DNA of 64,000 bases from Onchocerca lupi. Lineage: Eukaryota; Nematoda; Chromadorea; Rhabditida; Onchocercidae. The translations under genes were made by a program, and so were the position numbers. The stretch covers positions 16,380 through 80,379 of the forward strand of contig JAOVVO010000367.1 of NCBI GenBank assembly GCA_028564675.1. The letters run 5' to 3'. Position 1 is the stretch's first letter; every line of letters begins with the position of its first letter. The notes beneath the pieces are model-generated. The model searched no databases. It was not told the origin of the DNA and saw only the letters and a program-made list of their open reading frames with translations. Positions 35,301 through 47,900 of the stretch are shown piece by piece.

Positions 35301-38300
35301 TGTAGTATATCAAATCAGTTCAATCTTTTCTTTTATTAATCAAAAACAACTGCTTCATACTGTTACTAATATTTTTACACTTACTATACTTTTGCCGTTA
35401 TATCTCTCGACATGTTCCCACTACTTGAAAATACATCAATCACTTTCTTCTTGCTTATTTATTTATTTCGAAAACGAAATAATGAAATAAAAACTACCAA
35501 AGATAATTAATGATACTTGGAAACTTAATAAAACACAAAAATTTGAATGCAGTTCTGTCGAGTTTCTACTACTAATGGGACGGATTATACCTAACTTTCA
35601 CATTCGATTAAACTTTAAATATCACTTTATATTTTTAATAATTTCCCCTTTGTCAATAGTTGGAAAATCTACGTAATGCCAAGTGAAAACATATCACAAA
35701 AGACTAATAAGTCCGAAAAATAGTATTCTTTCTTAGGCTAACACAAAGTTAAAAGAATTTTTTATAGAGCTCTTCACAATAACTTGTTCGTAGATAATTT
35801 TCCCTCAAAAAATCTTGAATCATCATTTTTTGTTAGTTAAAGTGATCATTTCTTTTTTTTTTCTAAGCTCTCACATAATTCCAATTTTCTATCTAGGAGG
35901 TACTTGTCATTCATAAGCATTACATGTGTACGTATAATAATTCATTTAAGTTTTACATCATGAGCAGACTTTTCTTTTTTTATTTGAAAAATTCTATTTT
36001 TTTTTCTTCCCCAGAATCCTATTAACTGATTATTGTCTACTGATAACTAGCACAGAGGTTATCTTTGAATGGAGAAATAATCTCTGAATTATGCAACTAA
36101 ATACCGAGATAGTTTTACGTTTCTCACTGGGAAGAAGTTCACTCACACACTTCACTCAATTCATTCCTTCGAAAATGATTCTGTATTTCTCTCCATTGCT
36201 TAAGATACATTAGTTGCATAATTCATTACCAAGAAATTTTAGTGAAAAGAAATAATAAAACTGAAAAAACTCTACTTCTCTTATTCTTTTCCATAACATC
36301 AGATTCCACAATTTTTGGAGTTTCTGGTGTTGTTGCTGTTGCGCCACTGGGAATAACCTAAAACACATACATAAACAATAAATTTAAAATGTGCTAAATT
36401 TGAAATTTACAAATGATTAAGAAAATCTTGCATAAGTCATAAACTTTAATCTCAGGGTAATCAAGTAGAATAGTTAATTTATCTTTAGAAATGCTAACAA
36501 ACTTATAATAATAAGCAATAATAACTACAATTTATATGCTATTATTGAAATGACAACCTCATTTACAGCAATTCTGAGATTTTAATTCTGATAATTGGAA
36601 ACAAATGACAACAAGCATAAAATATTAATCGCGATTTGTTTTAACTATATCATCAACAGTGATGCAATCCCTCCATTTCTCGACTATAGCATTATCATTT
36701 TTATTATTATTATTACTAGTACTATTATTATTATTAGCACTACTATTATTACCATTACTACTATTTTTATCATTATTAAACTCGATTCCTCCACTTCTCC
36801 TCAAATTTCCTCACCGTAGGCAAATGGACACAACAAAACCTTTTTTCACTGTAGTAACTAAATAGCATAAAATTAATGTCAACAGTCGCCGTGACATGAC
36901 ACAACTGACAACATTATAAATATAGTACGCTGAAAGTGTTGCCATAATCCTCAAGAAGTCCGTAAAAGTGCTAGAAATAAGTATAAAACCTCTTCTCGTA
37001 TAGTAACTAAATAGTAGAAATAAATAATCCACAATTAAATAAAATGATTCGATAAGCTCTTGGTAGTGGCTCTGTTTCATGCTTGTATATTTAACATATA
37101 AAAATTTATTTATCGCATAGTTGTCATTTTACCTTCAATTAAATCTCTTATTTATTGAAATTTGTTCAAATAATTAAAGTAAACAAATTAAATATTCCCT
37201 ATCGATCGCATAGTTCTCTTTGGAATGCCATTTACATACATTTTTTGTATCTAAATCTCATGAAAAGCAAGGGAAAATTTTTGCAGTTTTACCATTTATG
37301 GAATTTTAGACAGAAAATGCAATAAGAAAGAACCAATGAATAGCTTCTGCTCGATTCACAATGAGAAGGAAAATCCCATACGTAATTTATAAATTAACAT
37401 AAATTTGACACTTTTGAAACGATTTTTTACTGTTCGTTTTCCTACTTTAATTATTTCACTCTTTTTTCTTTTTCTTTCTATCCTTTTCATTAGATGGTAC
37501 TACGCATTACAATACTATTTCATGGAATGCTTATCTATCTCTGCTCTCTTTTCATTTATCACTGCTCTAATTATAGCAAATAATTATTCCAAACTTCTCT
37601 TTCAATTCCTGCCATACTTAAATGAATCCACTCAAGCTGTGCTTCTCTTCAAAAAAGTATATTATTTATTTACACATTCTCAAGGTAGTCCACTATTTTC
37701 CAAACAGTCTATTTTGAACAAATTTAGAAAAAACCAACCTCATTTATCGGATGGATTTCAATACTTGCATCCGAAATAGTAGGTATTATCCAGTTTTTAA
37801 TTGGAACGGATGCCAGATTGCCTAATGATTCAGGTACTATTGTATGTGTTTGCGCTGCATCAGATTCTGAAGTTTGAGATGCTGCCTGAGCTGGAACTGA
37901 TGGCGAAGTTTGCTTCTTGAATGATTCTAAGATGGGTGCTGGAAGGGATTGCTGCATTTGGACTTGTTGCAGAACCTGACCTTCATTGATGCACCCGGCA
38001 GTAATTACAGGTTGAGTAGCTACAGCAGAAGCAGTGGTCCTTGCAACCAGGTTCTGAGTATTATTCTTTGAAATAATTGCTTCATTTGTTTTATCCTGTA
38101 TTGGGGATGGAAAAGCATCGCTAACTTCTTCCTGAGCAGTTAAGGAAGTCGGTGCTTCTGTGATGTTTATCGGTGCTGCATCTGCAGTTTTTGGTTCAGT
38201 CTTTTGCAAAAGAATATCAGTGGTTTCAGCAGGGACAACTTGAGCAGGAGAAGATTGAATTAAACTTTCATCTGACTCAATCGCGCAAGAAGATGAATCA

Positions 38301-39124
38301 GAAATGTTTCCAATTGAAGTTTTGGAAGAAATTTCGTTAGAAAAAGATTTAGATAATGTTTCTCGAGGGGGGACTTCACAAAAATGAGATTCAGAATTGA
38401 TTTTAGAAAAAGAAGAATTGGATGGGACATTGGTGATAGCAGGCTTATTTGAAAGCATTACATTTGATGCTTCTCTTGAATTCTCTTGACTATAAGTTTC
38501 GGAAACTGTATCGGATTTTGGGGGAATCTCTAGCAAGTTTGCTTCGGTTATGGTTGCCATTTCTGAAATTGTAATTCCCTGCAAAAGAAAATTAAATAGA
38601 TGGATTTCTGCATTGTAGATTTAATTCACAAAAAGTTAGAAAGATATAACAAAAACCATCTTTTTATTTTGCAATATAAAGGAATAAATAAAATAGGCGT
38701 TATCTAGAGTCTTTAATGAATAATAAATAATTCAGTTACTTAAAAAGGATGAATATATTAAAAGATTACATTTTCATCCAAGTTAGCAATATTGGATTCA
38801 TTACCAATAACAGCGTTCATTGACGTGAATTTAAATCGCTTTTTCAGTTTTTTCGCTTGAATTGGCTCTTCCGAAAGGTTGTCATCCATTTCTTCTTCAT
38901 CTTTTGCAATAATCATTAACAGTTAGAAAACACCGATATGATGGTTTTTACATATATTTTATAAACATATTTGAATATCAGGCGCTAATGTTTCGAAGAG
39001 GAATTATTTCTGTTATTGGAGTATCAGTATAAAGAATGAATGAAAAAATAAATTTACCGTATATAGGGGAACTGTCTGATATAGTATATGTTTCGCTGGA
39101 CGAATCTGTGTGTGGTGACGACAT
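23391..39124 (-). CDS. tac-1: Transforming acidic coiled-coil (TACC) protein
   Basis: TACC proteins work with XMAP215/ZYG-9 and Aurora kinase at centrosomes and spindle microtubules. I join 14 exons on the minus strand: 39124-39058, 38900-38770, 38578-37739, 36357-36276, 33463-33232, 29207-29080, 28622-28211, 28125-28026, 27624-27532, 27038-26900, 26376-26183, 25732-25626, 25069-24949 and 23474-23391. The sum is 2730 nt, or 909 residues. The first two thirds are disordered, rich in Ser/Thr/Ala/Gln (one 840-nt exon and a Gln-rich part near 28400). The C-terminal roughly 250 residues are coiled coil with TACC-domain landmarks: ERLLAMAEYEKLVQEFVEEL, SYSELFRRYEKLRQT, then KRNEESVKSSSEEMARRYSV and NAEEQLDLANNEIDRLI. 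The end is EEVITKAEANDAAVDA. Later start sites give shorter forms (separate entries). C. elegans TAC-1 is much shorter. The symbol is by orthology, inferred from the domain. Confidence 0.85.
27532..27624 (-). CDS. tac-1: TACC exon starting with ATG directly at its acceptor
   Basis: This exon begins CTGATTACAG|ATG, reading MNSDDPATELVRRVQAIVAT. As an internal exon it is phase 0. As a trans-spliced start it would give a 245-residue protein that is essentially only the TACC coiled coil, similar in size to C. elegans TAC-1 as I recall it (about 260 residues). Which use occurs cannot be told from sequence. Confidence 0.5.
34120..34186 (-). CDS. tac-1: Alternative first exon of the TACC gene (558-residue form)
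   Basis: ATG at 34186 opens 22 codons (MLSLTGSAVVSVMKLFGKKK and on) and ends at a strong donor GAAT|GTAAGT. The phase (1) joins correctly to the exon at 33463, replacing exons 1-4 of the long form and giving 558 residues in total. The basic FGKKKKE end is distinctive. The region upstream lacks a strong acceptor, suggesting a separate promoter rather than trans-splicing. The alternative view, that the frame is fortuitous, is less likely given matching phase and donor. Confidence 0.55.
36691..36780. repeat. ATT/ACT-type trinucleotide repeat
   Basis: An imperfect trinucleotide array (mostly tta/act units) lies in the TACC intron between exons 3 and 4. Its three frames read as low-complexity Ile, Leu or Thr strings, which explains the open frames here. 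Confidence 0.8.
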
Positions 39125-42100
39125 CGCACCCGCAAGCTCCTTCTCTGCAATGGCAATGACTGAAACTTGCAAAAATTGAAGAATATTAATTTTTACACAA
39201 CATCTTCCGCGAAAACTTGATCACAATGATAAACAGGTTTGTATTAAAGAATGAAAGAAACCCGCCCGAATAAAAGCTAGTCTCAATCGTTATTAGCAGA
39301 TCCATAAGTTTTGATTTCAGTAAAATCAAATCTGATGTATTCATATGGGAAAAAATAAAAAAAAAAAATAAAAAATGAAAAATAAACGGAAAGTTTGATT
39401 TTTTTTTTCTTTTTTTGGGAAATTTGCACAATTTCTAACAGATTGGTAATCTGCCGTATCATTGATCAAAACCTATAAAAATTTAGGACTGTCCTTCTCT
39501 TGCTCTTGAATTTTTCAAAAATTTTTTTCATCTTTCTCATCCCATTTTTCCTAACTTTTTATATCGTTTTCGTCTCAAGCGTTCCATTATTACAAATGCA
39601 CTAAATTGAATGACGTGCAAAACTGCCATAAAAGAATATCAAAAATTACATTTATGGGTAAAAATTATAAGTGTTTGAAATGGATTTGAAAACAATGAGG
39701 TGAAAAAGATAATTCTAAATTAATCAGATCACTAAAAACTGTTTATGTGCCTTTGTAGGTTACTTACCTTAAAATTGGACCTTGAATTAGGACAAGCTTT
39801 CGCTGATCATATCTTGATAACAGAGTAGATACACTTTATGACTAAAAATCTACTTTTTATACAAATAATTAACCAACTTGCAAGAAAGTAGTGGGTGAAT
39901 GAAGTGGAGATTTCTGATGAATAGAGAGAGTTCGAAACAGAAGGATTTTTGGCTAATGATTTTTTTTTTTTAATTTTTCAATATCATTACAATCTTAGTA
40001 AAAGTATCACGCTGTCAAGGCTTGAATACTTCATCATTTTGTCTCTATATTGTTTCAATAAACTACTTTTCCTTAGCGACTTTGTTTTAGAATCATAATT
40101 TGTAAATAAAAAATTAAAAATTATCGAATTATAATCGTCATTAAAATTTAAATCATTAACTCTGAATTAAAATCATCACTTATAATAATGCTGTAAATGG
40201 TGATTTGGGACAAATTCACTCAAGTAATTTTATTTAAGCAGCGTTATTGATTTAAGTTCTTTGAAACAAAGTAGAGAACAAAACGATGAAATGCACGTGT
40301 TAAAATATCATAAGTTTAACAAATGGCTCTCACATTACCCTGCAGTTTCTATGTAATACGAATGTAGTATGGAAATATTAATAAGTTTATTGGTGATTAT
40401 CAAAACAAAAAAAAGATGAATGCTCATCGTGATCAGATGTTTCTCACAAAGATTGTTAAGTTACCCACATGATGGCAAGGCAACAGGGAAATGAAATATT
40501 AATTTGTGACTAAGGCATGCTATAATTGCCACAAAAAATAAGGTTTACAATGCCAGAAATAAGATTATTGCAGTAAAACAGGATGGTATAACCTGAAAAC
40601 ATCAATTAAAAACGGTTCCGGTCTACTTCTCCTGTAGAAGAAAAGAATAAAAATACGAAATTTTAAGAGAGAAGCATATTCTTATTGTGTCTGTTCATAC
40701 ATACATGTAAGACGTACAACATGAAGCAGCTGTGAAATACAAATGGGACAGAAAATGAAAGTATGCGATAGGAAGAACAGGATCCAGAAGTCTTTTCTCT
40801 TCGCTTCCATTATAATTAATAATTCTCATTTCAGTTCTATTTGACTGTCAAGAAGTCAAATGAAATTGTCAATGAACATAGAAAAAAAATAATAATAACA
40901 ATGAAGCCAATTCGTCCAATTAAACTCTCATTTGGATTATTTGACGATAATGTTCGATTGTAACAAGCTAGTACGTAAGTACCATTTAGGAAGAAGAAAG
41001 AATAGTTCGAAAATGATTCATTCAAATTCTTTCTATTTCGTTTCAGATTGAAATGTTTCTTCCTTTTCTCCCGTTGTTACTTTCTAACAGTTTCTTATTC
41101 TGTTATTTACATCAAATACTGGCGTGTTAGTGGAAATAAGACCTTCTTCGTGTTTGTTTGATATGACATGTTTTGCTAAACACATCTGATATAACTGATC
41201 TGATGAAATTCGACATTTATTATGCCAAATGTATGAATCAAAAGTAAAGCCGTCTTCAATTGTATAAGAAATGATAGTATGATAATACATCGTACATAGT
41301 GTTTTAATTGGTCTTATAATTATGCGAAGGACTTGTAGATGTTCTGTGTCTCCTCTCCGAAACACATGTCAGTGATTTATTATTCATTTATTTCATAAAA
41401 ATTACGAAAAATCTTCTTCGGTTCATTTCATATTCATTTCCATTTCAAAATTACCGTTAAATATTCTCTCAAGTTTCCACAAAACTACATTAAGTTAATG
41501 GTATTTCCGATAAATTCATGCAAGTTTACATCTTCAAAATTCATTCTTCTCATCTTAGTCTTACATCAACAATGAATAAGCAAACTTCACCATATTCTTT
41601 AATGTTTTCAGTTAAATGTAAAGATTTGCCAAGATATATTTTGATTAGAAAAATACAAAAGGAAGCCCAGTGATTTTTCTGTATCTTATTGTTTCTTTTA
41701 TTTATCGTTTCATATATTGCAAACCGAAATAAGTGATCTTAATAATTTAGTCAATTCATGAAATAATGAGCTTTTGATGAACCCAATCGCTTTATAGTCA
41801 TATGTTTATAACATTAGAATAATTTCTGAAAATTCGAATTTTGCAGTTTTTCTTTCTGAATTCCAGCAATTAAAAATAGAATACTAATGTTCTCCAAAGG
41901 ATAATCAATGTCTACGATCGATATTAATCAATTCTTAAATTGTTATCACTAATTTATTGCTAATGTTCCTGGAATGTCGGGTACTTATTTTTTCATCAAT
42001 ATCGTTGAAACTGAAAACTAGTTTGACTCGGAATTCCATTAAAATTAGGAAAATTATAATAATTTAATGAGATTTTTCTTCATATGCTTACTACACTCTT

Positions 42101-42667
42101 CAACTGTTAAGTTGGAATATTTACTAATAAAAAAAAATTAAAACAAGAAAATCAAATTAACTTCACTGTTTATTTACTTACTTTAAAGAATGGAAGTGGT
42201 GTCAACAACTAACCAATGAATGAATCAATTGAATGGAAAAGTTAGCAGCTGCTATTGTGAGTCTGAAAAAGAAGGATAATGTTCGATTTGTAATCACTCA
42301 AAAAGCAGACATAATCAGTTTCAAAGAAAGATCTACACTTACGTGGAATACGAACACGCACCTAAGCCTCAAGAGAACATATCATGTAGAATATAGATGT
42401 TACATAGATAATATTATCAATTTTCATAATCTACCAGATATTTCGGCTCGAGCATTTGAAATCTCCACATTTAGAATCCATAAGCGAGAATCTGAAACTT
42501 AATAAAGTAATTCTTCTCTTTCATTCTCATTATTTCGCATTATTCATTAATTATCAATATAGTTTTTAATTACTCTTACTGCTTAAAGCATGATTTATTT
42601 CTGAAAACTAAAAACATGTCAGTGGAATTTGGTCGTAAAACTATTGCAATGTTCTTTGGTAAAAATA

Positions 42668-42668
<1 letters not shown>

Positions 42669-42699
<31 letters not shown>
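42669..42699. repeat. Poly-A run (31 nt)
   Basis: An uninterrupted A homopolymer in intergenic DNA. Confidence 0.9.
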
Positions 42700-42701
<2 letters not shown>

Positions 42702-44551
42702 AACAAAACTGAGCAAAGAACGAGGTATGTATTTTTACTGAAGCTTTAAGTACTCAAAATAATGTTTGAATTCGAAATTTCAACTTCAACTGAAACTTGA
42801 TTTCAGCATTAATGAGTAAAGAAAATCGTTTTGATTTTTTTTTTAAAACTCGTTCCAATTTAACATTTGTGCTAATTGCATTACTTTATGATGCAAGTCT
42901 TAATTTTAGCATTTAGCATAAACTGACCAAATTTTCGAGAACTTGAACCGATTCCTTCAGAAAAGGTAACTTTTTGTTGACTACGAACAAGGAATACAAT
43001 AAAAAGAGCGAATTATATCACGACTAAAAATTCTATGAAATAACACCACAGGAATGGAATGTTGCACATGCTGTAAAGCAAAAATTTTGATTATTCCATA
43101 TTAAATATTGTATTTCAGAATACGACTTCAGCATTCGGTATTTTGATTTCAACATTTAAACAGAGTTAATTCTATTCGATCATTTCAAACAAATTCAGTT
43201 TAATTCATTTAAATTCGTTTCATAGGTCAGCTCATTCCCTTTCATTTCAATTAATTCAAATTGTTCTAAGTACATTTGACTAATCATTCCAGTTCATTGC
43301 AACTCAGCTCATTCAAATCCAGTTTTCGATATTACACTTACATCCCCACATTTACCAAAAATAGCAAATTAATAAATTACTGGCAAGATCGAGGATTCTC
43401 ATACCATTTCAAATTTTGAGCATTTTCTTACATTGCATAAAATTAAGAACATCCTGATTTGGATAATGAAACAAAGTATTATCAGCCATCAGCACTGAAA
43501 ACGAATTTTGCGAATTTTGAGGAATACCGGAATGTATTGATACAATTGCATACGTGCGTCTGATAATTGATGAAATATGCTGTAATTCAACGATTTCCAA
43601 ACCGTCATATTAATTCTTCAGAATTTATAATTCTAGCATCTCTCACCTTTTTGAAATCCCAAAAAAAAAAAAAACTAATTCCCCTTGCCAATATTCTTTT
43701 ACCTAACTTGAGTTCTGTAGCTATCCATTTGTGAGATTACTTCAATCAAGTTTCTCAACACTGGATAGTTTCCTGAATATCTATCACAGATATTTTTCTT
43801 TTTCTTTTTTTTTTTTTTGAATTAACAAGATGCTGAAGGTGCGCTCAGGTACAGAAATACAAGCCAAGAGACTCTGCGCATCTTATTATTATTCCAGTAT
43901 TTAAGAAAAACTAAATTTATTGCACTCATTTTATCAAAAATCTTGCACGATACATGGATAAAATAATAAAATGTAATAACTACTACCTATATGTAACTTT
44001 ACCTATTTATTTTAAGAAAAAAGTGCACTAAAAATAACAAATATAGTGAAAGATATACATCTGAAAGTTAAATTAAAGGCACTAAACGAGCTAGACAAAT
44101 AGTCTAAGCAACCTGGAAAATCGATAATCGATAATAAACTGATAAAATCAGAGGTATTAAGAGGACTTATCAAAATTATTTAAAAATAAGACAAAATTAC
44201 AAGAAATAGGCATATAAAATGAAATTTTAAACTTTGGTAGCCTAAAAAACCTAAGTATTCATAACGATCGAATAAACAGATTTTTAAACTTGAAATATCT
44301 GAACAGGACGAGGCAGAACATTTAAAAACCTATACAAAGGAAGCCTCAATAATCAGAGCACAGGAAAAAAAAAACTCAAATGTAATTTTTCCTAATGAAA
44401 GTAAAACAAGAAATATGAGTTACATTATATCATATTTCTCATTCTATGTTACTCGTTATATGCCAGTTGCTTGCAATGAGAAGGAAACAATTCAAAATTC
44501 TCTAAACTAAAATAGAATATTTTAAATCACATTAAACTTTCGAATTCAAAC

Positions 44552-44578
44552 AAAAAAAAAAAAAAAAAAAAAAAAAAA
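44552..44578. repeat. Poly-A run (27 nt)
   Basis: An uninterrupted A homopolymer about 330 bp beyond the L2HGDH stop codon, followed by further A-rich runs at 44649-44666. Confidence 0.9.
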
Positions 44579-44903
44579 CAAGAAAAAAAATTGTAATATG
44601 AGGTGGTGCAAAAATTGTGACTGTATTAGTTAAAATTACGATTTCATTTAAAAAAAAAAAAAAAAATTACTACGAAAAAAATTATATTCTTCCAAACTGT
44701 TTTGATGAACTATCTTTAAAATCTAACGAAACCTTTCAATAAAATTTTGGAAATTACAGATAAACTCTCAGATGAGCAAAATATTTCTGTGGATCTAACA
44801 CAATGACTGAACAATACCTGTAGCAATAGGATAAACACAATTAGAATTTAAAAAAAAAGAAGACTTATTTCGAGCGCAAATCTCAAAGAGCAGTTGATAG
44901 TTC

Positions 44904-47900
44904 TTAAACTTGATGCTTGAGACCAAATCTAGTAGATGCTTTTTCATAAATCATTTCCGCAATAGCTAAACTACTTGTAGCACCTGGACTAGGCGCATTT
45001 CGTACATGCAGTACGTACTGATTCAATTCTCCTTGACCACAGTCAAAAATGAAGTCATCAACCAAATTACCATTCGAGTCAAGAGCTTGAGCGCGAACTC
45101 CTGCTGGACCACTGTAAATATCATTGAACACAATGAATTAACAAATATGATCAGTTTATCGACAAAAGATGATGAGGCGCAATATAATTGGATATATTAT
45201 TAATGGTAGTTGCATGGAATACTAAACAATATATCATGAGAAAGGCTATTATTAAAATTAAGAAAAACTGATCTCACAAAAAATGAGTAATATATTAGTA
45301 GAACAAGTCAGACATAGAAATAACTTAATTCTGATATATCGCAACTTAAAAAAAAGATACAAATAACTATCATGATCAGATAATGGTGCTAATGTATAGA
45401 AAAAATCAGACTATTTTCTAAAATCTTCACATTGATCAACTTTAAATACATTAAGTTTGCAACAAAGATAACTGAAAAATAAAGCCGGAAAAAAATTTCA
45501 CCGTGTAACATCCGATATACTCAAGTCAGGCATGAATCTTTGCAACTGTTTCACCTGTGCTCTGATCCAAATTCCACGATACAATTCTTTCATTCCATAA
45601 CCAAAAAACTTGACAATGAGTTTTCTTGTACCTCTGTAAACACAATTTCAAATCATTTGCACTTTATTAAATATTTCATAAATGTTAGAACTTCTGATAT
45701 CAAAGGAAAATGTTGATCCAATCACCTGTAAGTTAAAGTGTCGTATAAATCAAACAAGGAAATTTGAGAATATTTGTATCCTTCTCTTTTGTATGCTAGA
45801 ACTGCATTCGGTCCCAACCAAACGTCTAAAAATATTTTGCCATCATAATACCTCTTCCCATCGCTAAACATGAATGAATTGGAAATATAGCTGAATAGTA
45901 AGAATACACTGCCCAGATTAAAGGCTAATGCTCATATTTGATATTAAATATTCAAACAGTCTTGGAATCCTGAAAAGTGTAAAAGACAGGAATCTTTGTC
46001 AAATAATTAATCGATTTTTTGAATATCTAGAAATTGGTAAAATTACAGAGCAAAGACAATAATGTCTAAATTTAAAATGACAAATTTCAGGAGCAGAAAA
46101 TTATAGATAGTTTAAACACTAGACCTCCATTCATACGTGGAGTAAAATGGACACCAAGAAACGGGAGGCGTGGGTCGGGCACCTGAAATTTCGAGACTAA
46201 TTGATAGTTATTAATGAAAATTTTTATTCATAGTTGAAGGGGAAAAATCAGCTACGCATGCAGCAATTATACATACAACAACGAGCGAAACGAGCAAAGT
46301 CTGGTAGACTAAATGACAAAAAAAAAAAAAGAAACTAATCAGTGCGACTACCATTACTTTTGAATAGTCAATGTTCCGGTTTGAATCAGAAACATGACCC
46401 TGCTAATCATATAGAAATACGTATGAAAAAAATGACTTACAGGATAAACATTTGTTGTTACAAGTTTTTTCTTCGATTCCGAAGTTAGTAAAAGGTATTC
46501 ACCACGGAAAGGAACAATTTTCGGATCTGATGTACCGCCCGAAAGTTTTGCAATATGATCTGATTGCAATCCACAACACGTTATTACATATTTACACCGA
46601 ATTTTCGGCTGCAATTTATTTATGTATAAATAAGCAAAAACAGAAATCTACGAACACACCAAGCCAAATTTTAGGGAACATAAATATGATTTCATTCAAT
46701 TTTGACCTCATTTATTAAAAAGTATTCTGTAATATAGAAAAAAAACATGGTATAAAATGAAATATAGCAATTATTCAGTGACATATAATATGATAGAGTG
46801 ATTGCGAAAGTTCAGTAACACCAATAATATTATGAATTTGGCTGTCTGAAAACATTTCACATTTCAGCTTACTGCATTATGTTGCTACACACAGTAGATA
46901 AGCAAGAGTGCATTGAAGAAGAAAGAAGGAGAAAAAATGAACAAGAATTACCAAAGGCGGTTCCGATTCGATAATGACAGGATAATTATTCACGACGTTC
47001 TCTTTACTCGATTCGCCGGCAAACAATAACGTTTTCAAAGGATATTTTGTATAAACAACACCACCACGATTTTTAAAGTCTTGCGCATATGACTTTGTAA
47101 CCAATCCCCAGTCAATAATACCTGTATATGGAGACCAGAGCGCCTTCAAACCCTGAGCATGCAAAGTGATACAATCTTTATTCTTGCTAAATTTTAATAC
47201 GTCACTTATCGACAAGTTCCTGCTACATTTAATACTTTTTAAAATTAGAAAAAAAAAGTCTCATAAGAGTTATCAAATTTATACAGTCATCAGCATAGAA
47301 TATTTTCCAAGTTATAACAATACAGCATAATAGTCTGTTGGATATCAGTTTACCGGAAGTTCATGATGTTATTTACCGATAGAAAAACTGCTTACTGAGA
47401 TTTTAAAATCAAGCAACAATTAGGGATAGTAATGATAATGTTTCGTGGATTTTCATCGTGATATGACATGAAAGCAGTAAGATTCCAAAAAAGTTTGACC
47501 ATATGAACTATGCGTTTTATCATGAAAGTAAAACAGAAAAATATCCTGGATTACCCTGCAAAAAGGTGCATAGTTCTTGATTTCACTGCCATTAACCATT
47601 TTTATTGATTTACATCCATTTTTTTGAGCTCGTTCAAACAAATTCTAGAAAAAAATACTTATTAATGAATGAAATAAACCTTTCATGAAAAATAAATTTT
47701 TCCCATGTTTAGTAGAAAAACATGGTGATATGTGTTAATAACAAAATATATGAATTTTATGTACATGAGTAAGACAGAAGTATAGCTAGCAAGTTTTATC
47801 AGTAATATTTATTCCTGCCTGAGTGAAAATGACATGCCTAACATATAAGTCTTATTTTATTTTCCAATGTTCAACGTCTTAGCTCATTTCTTTACTTATA

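Larger units (their letters stand above)
39125..44903. other. Gene-poor stretch between TACC and L2HGDH
   Basis: I find no supportable multi-exon gene. The open frames at 41084-41365 (-), 42233-42502 (+) and 43409-43600 (-) have mixed composition but no recognised family and no matching partner exons. The one at 43409-43600 ends in a plausible donor. Homopolymers of A occur at 42669-42699 and 44552-44578. The right end should hold the L2HGDH 3' UTR. Confidence 0.5.

Noticed and set aside
36595..36865. Two overlapping plus-strand frames rich in Ile or Leu
   Set aside because: They are translations of a trinucleotide repeat.
37405..37779. 124-codon hydrophobic plus-strand frame
   Set aside because: Pyrimidine-rich intron sequence that runs into the antisense of a TACC exon; no family and no start context.
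41084..41365. 93-codon minus-strand frame
   Set aside because: Mixed composition, but no domain, no clear acceptor or poly(A) signal and no partner exons; kept only as a note.
47153..47218. Upstream extension of the L2HGDH exon that begins at 47152
   Set aside because: It would insert about 22 residues absent from the family between FCR and GLKAL; the acceptor CATGCTCAG at 47153 restores the conserved join.
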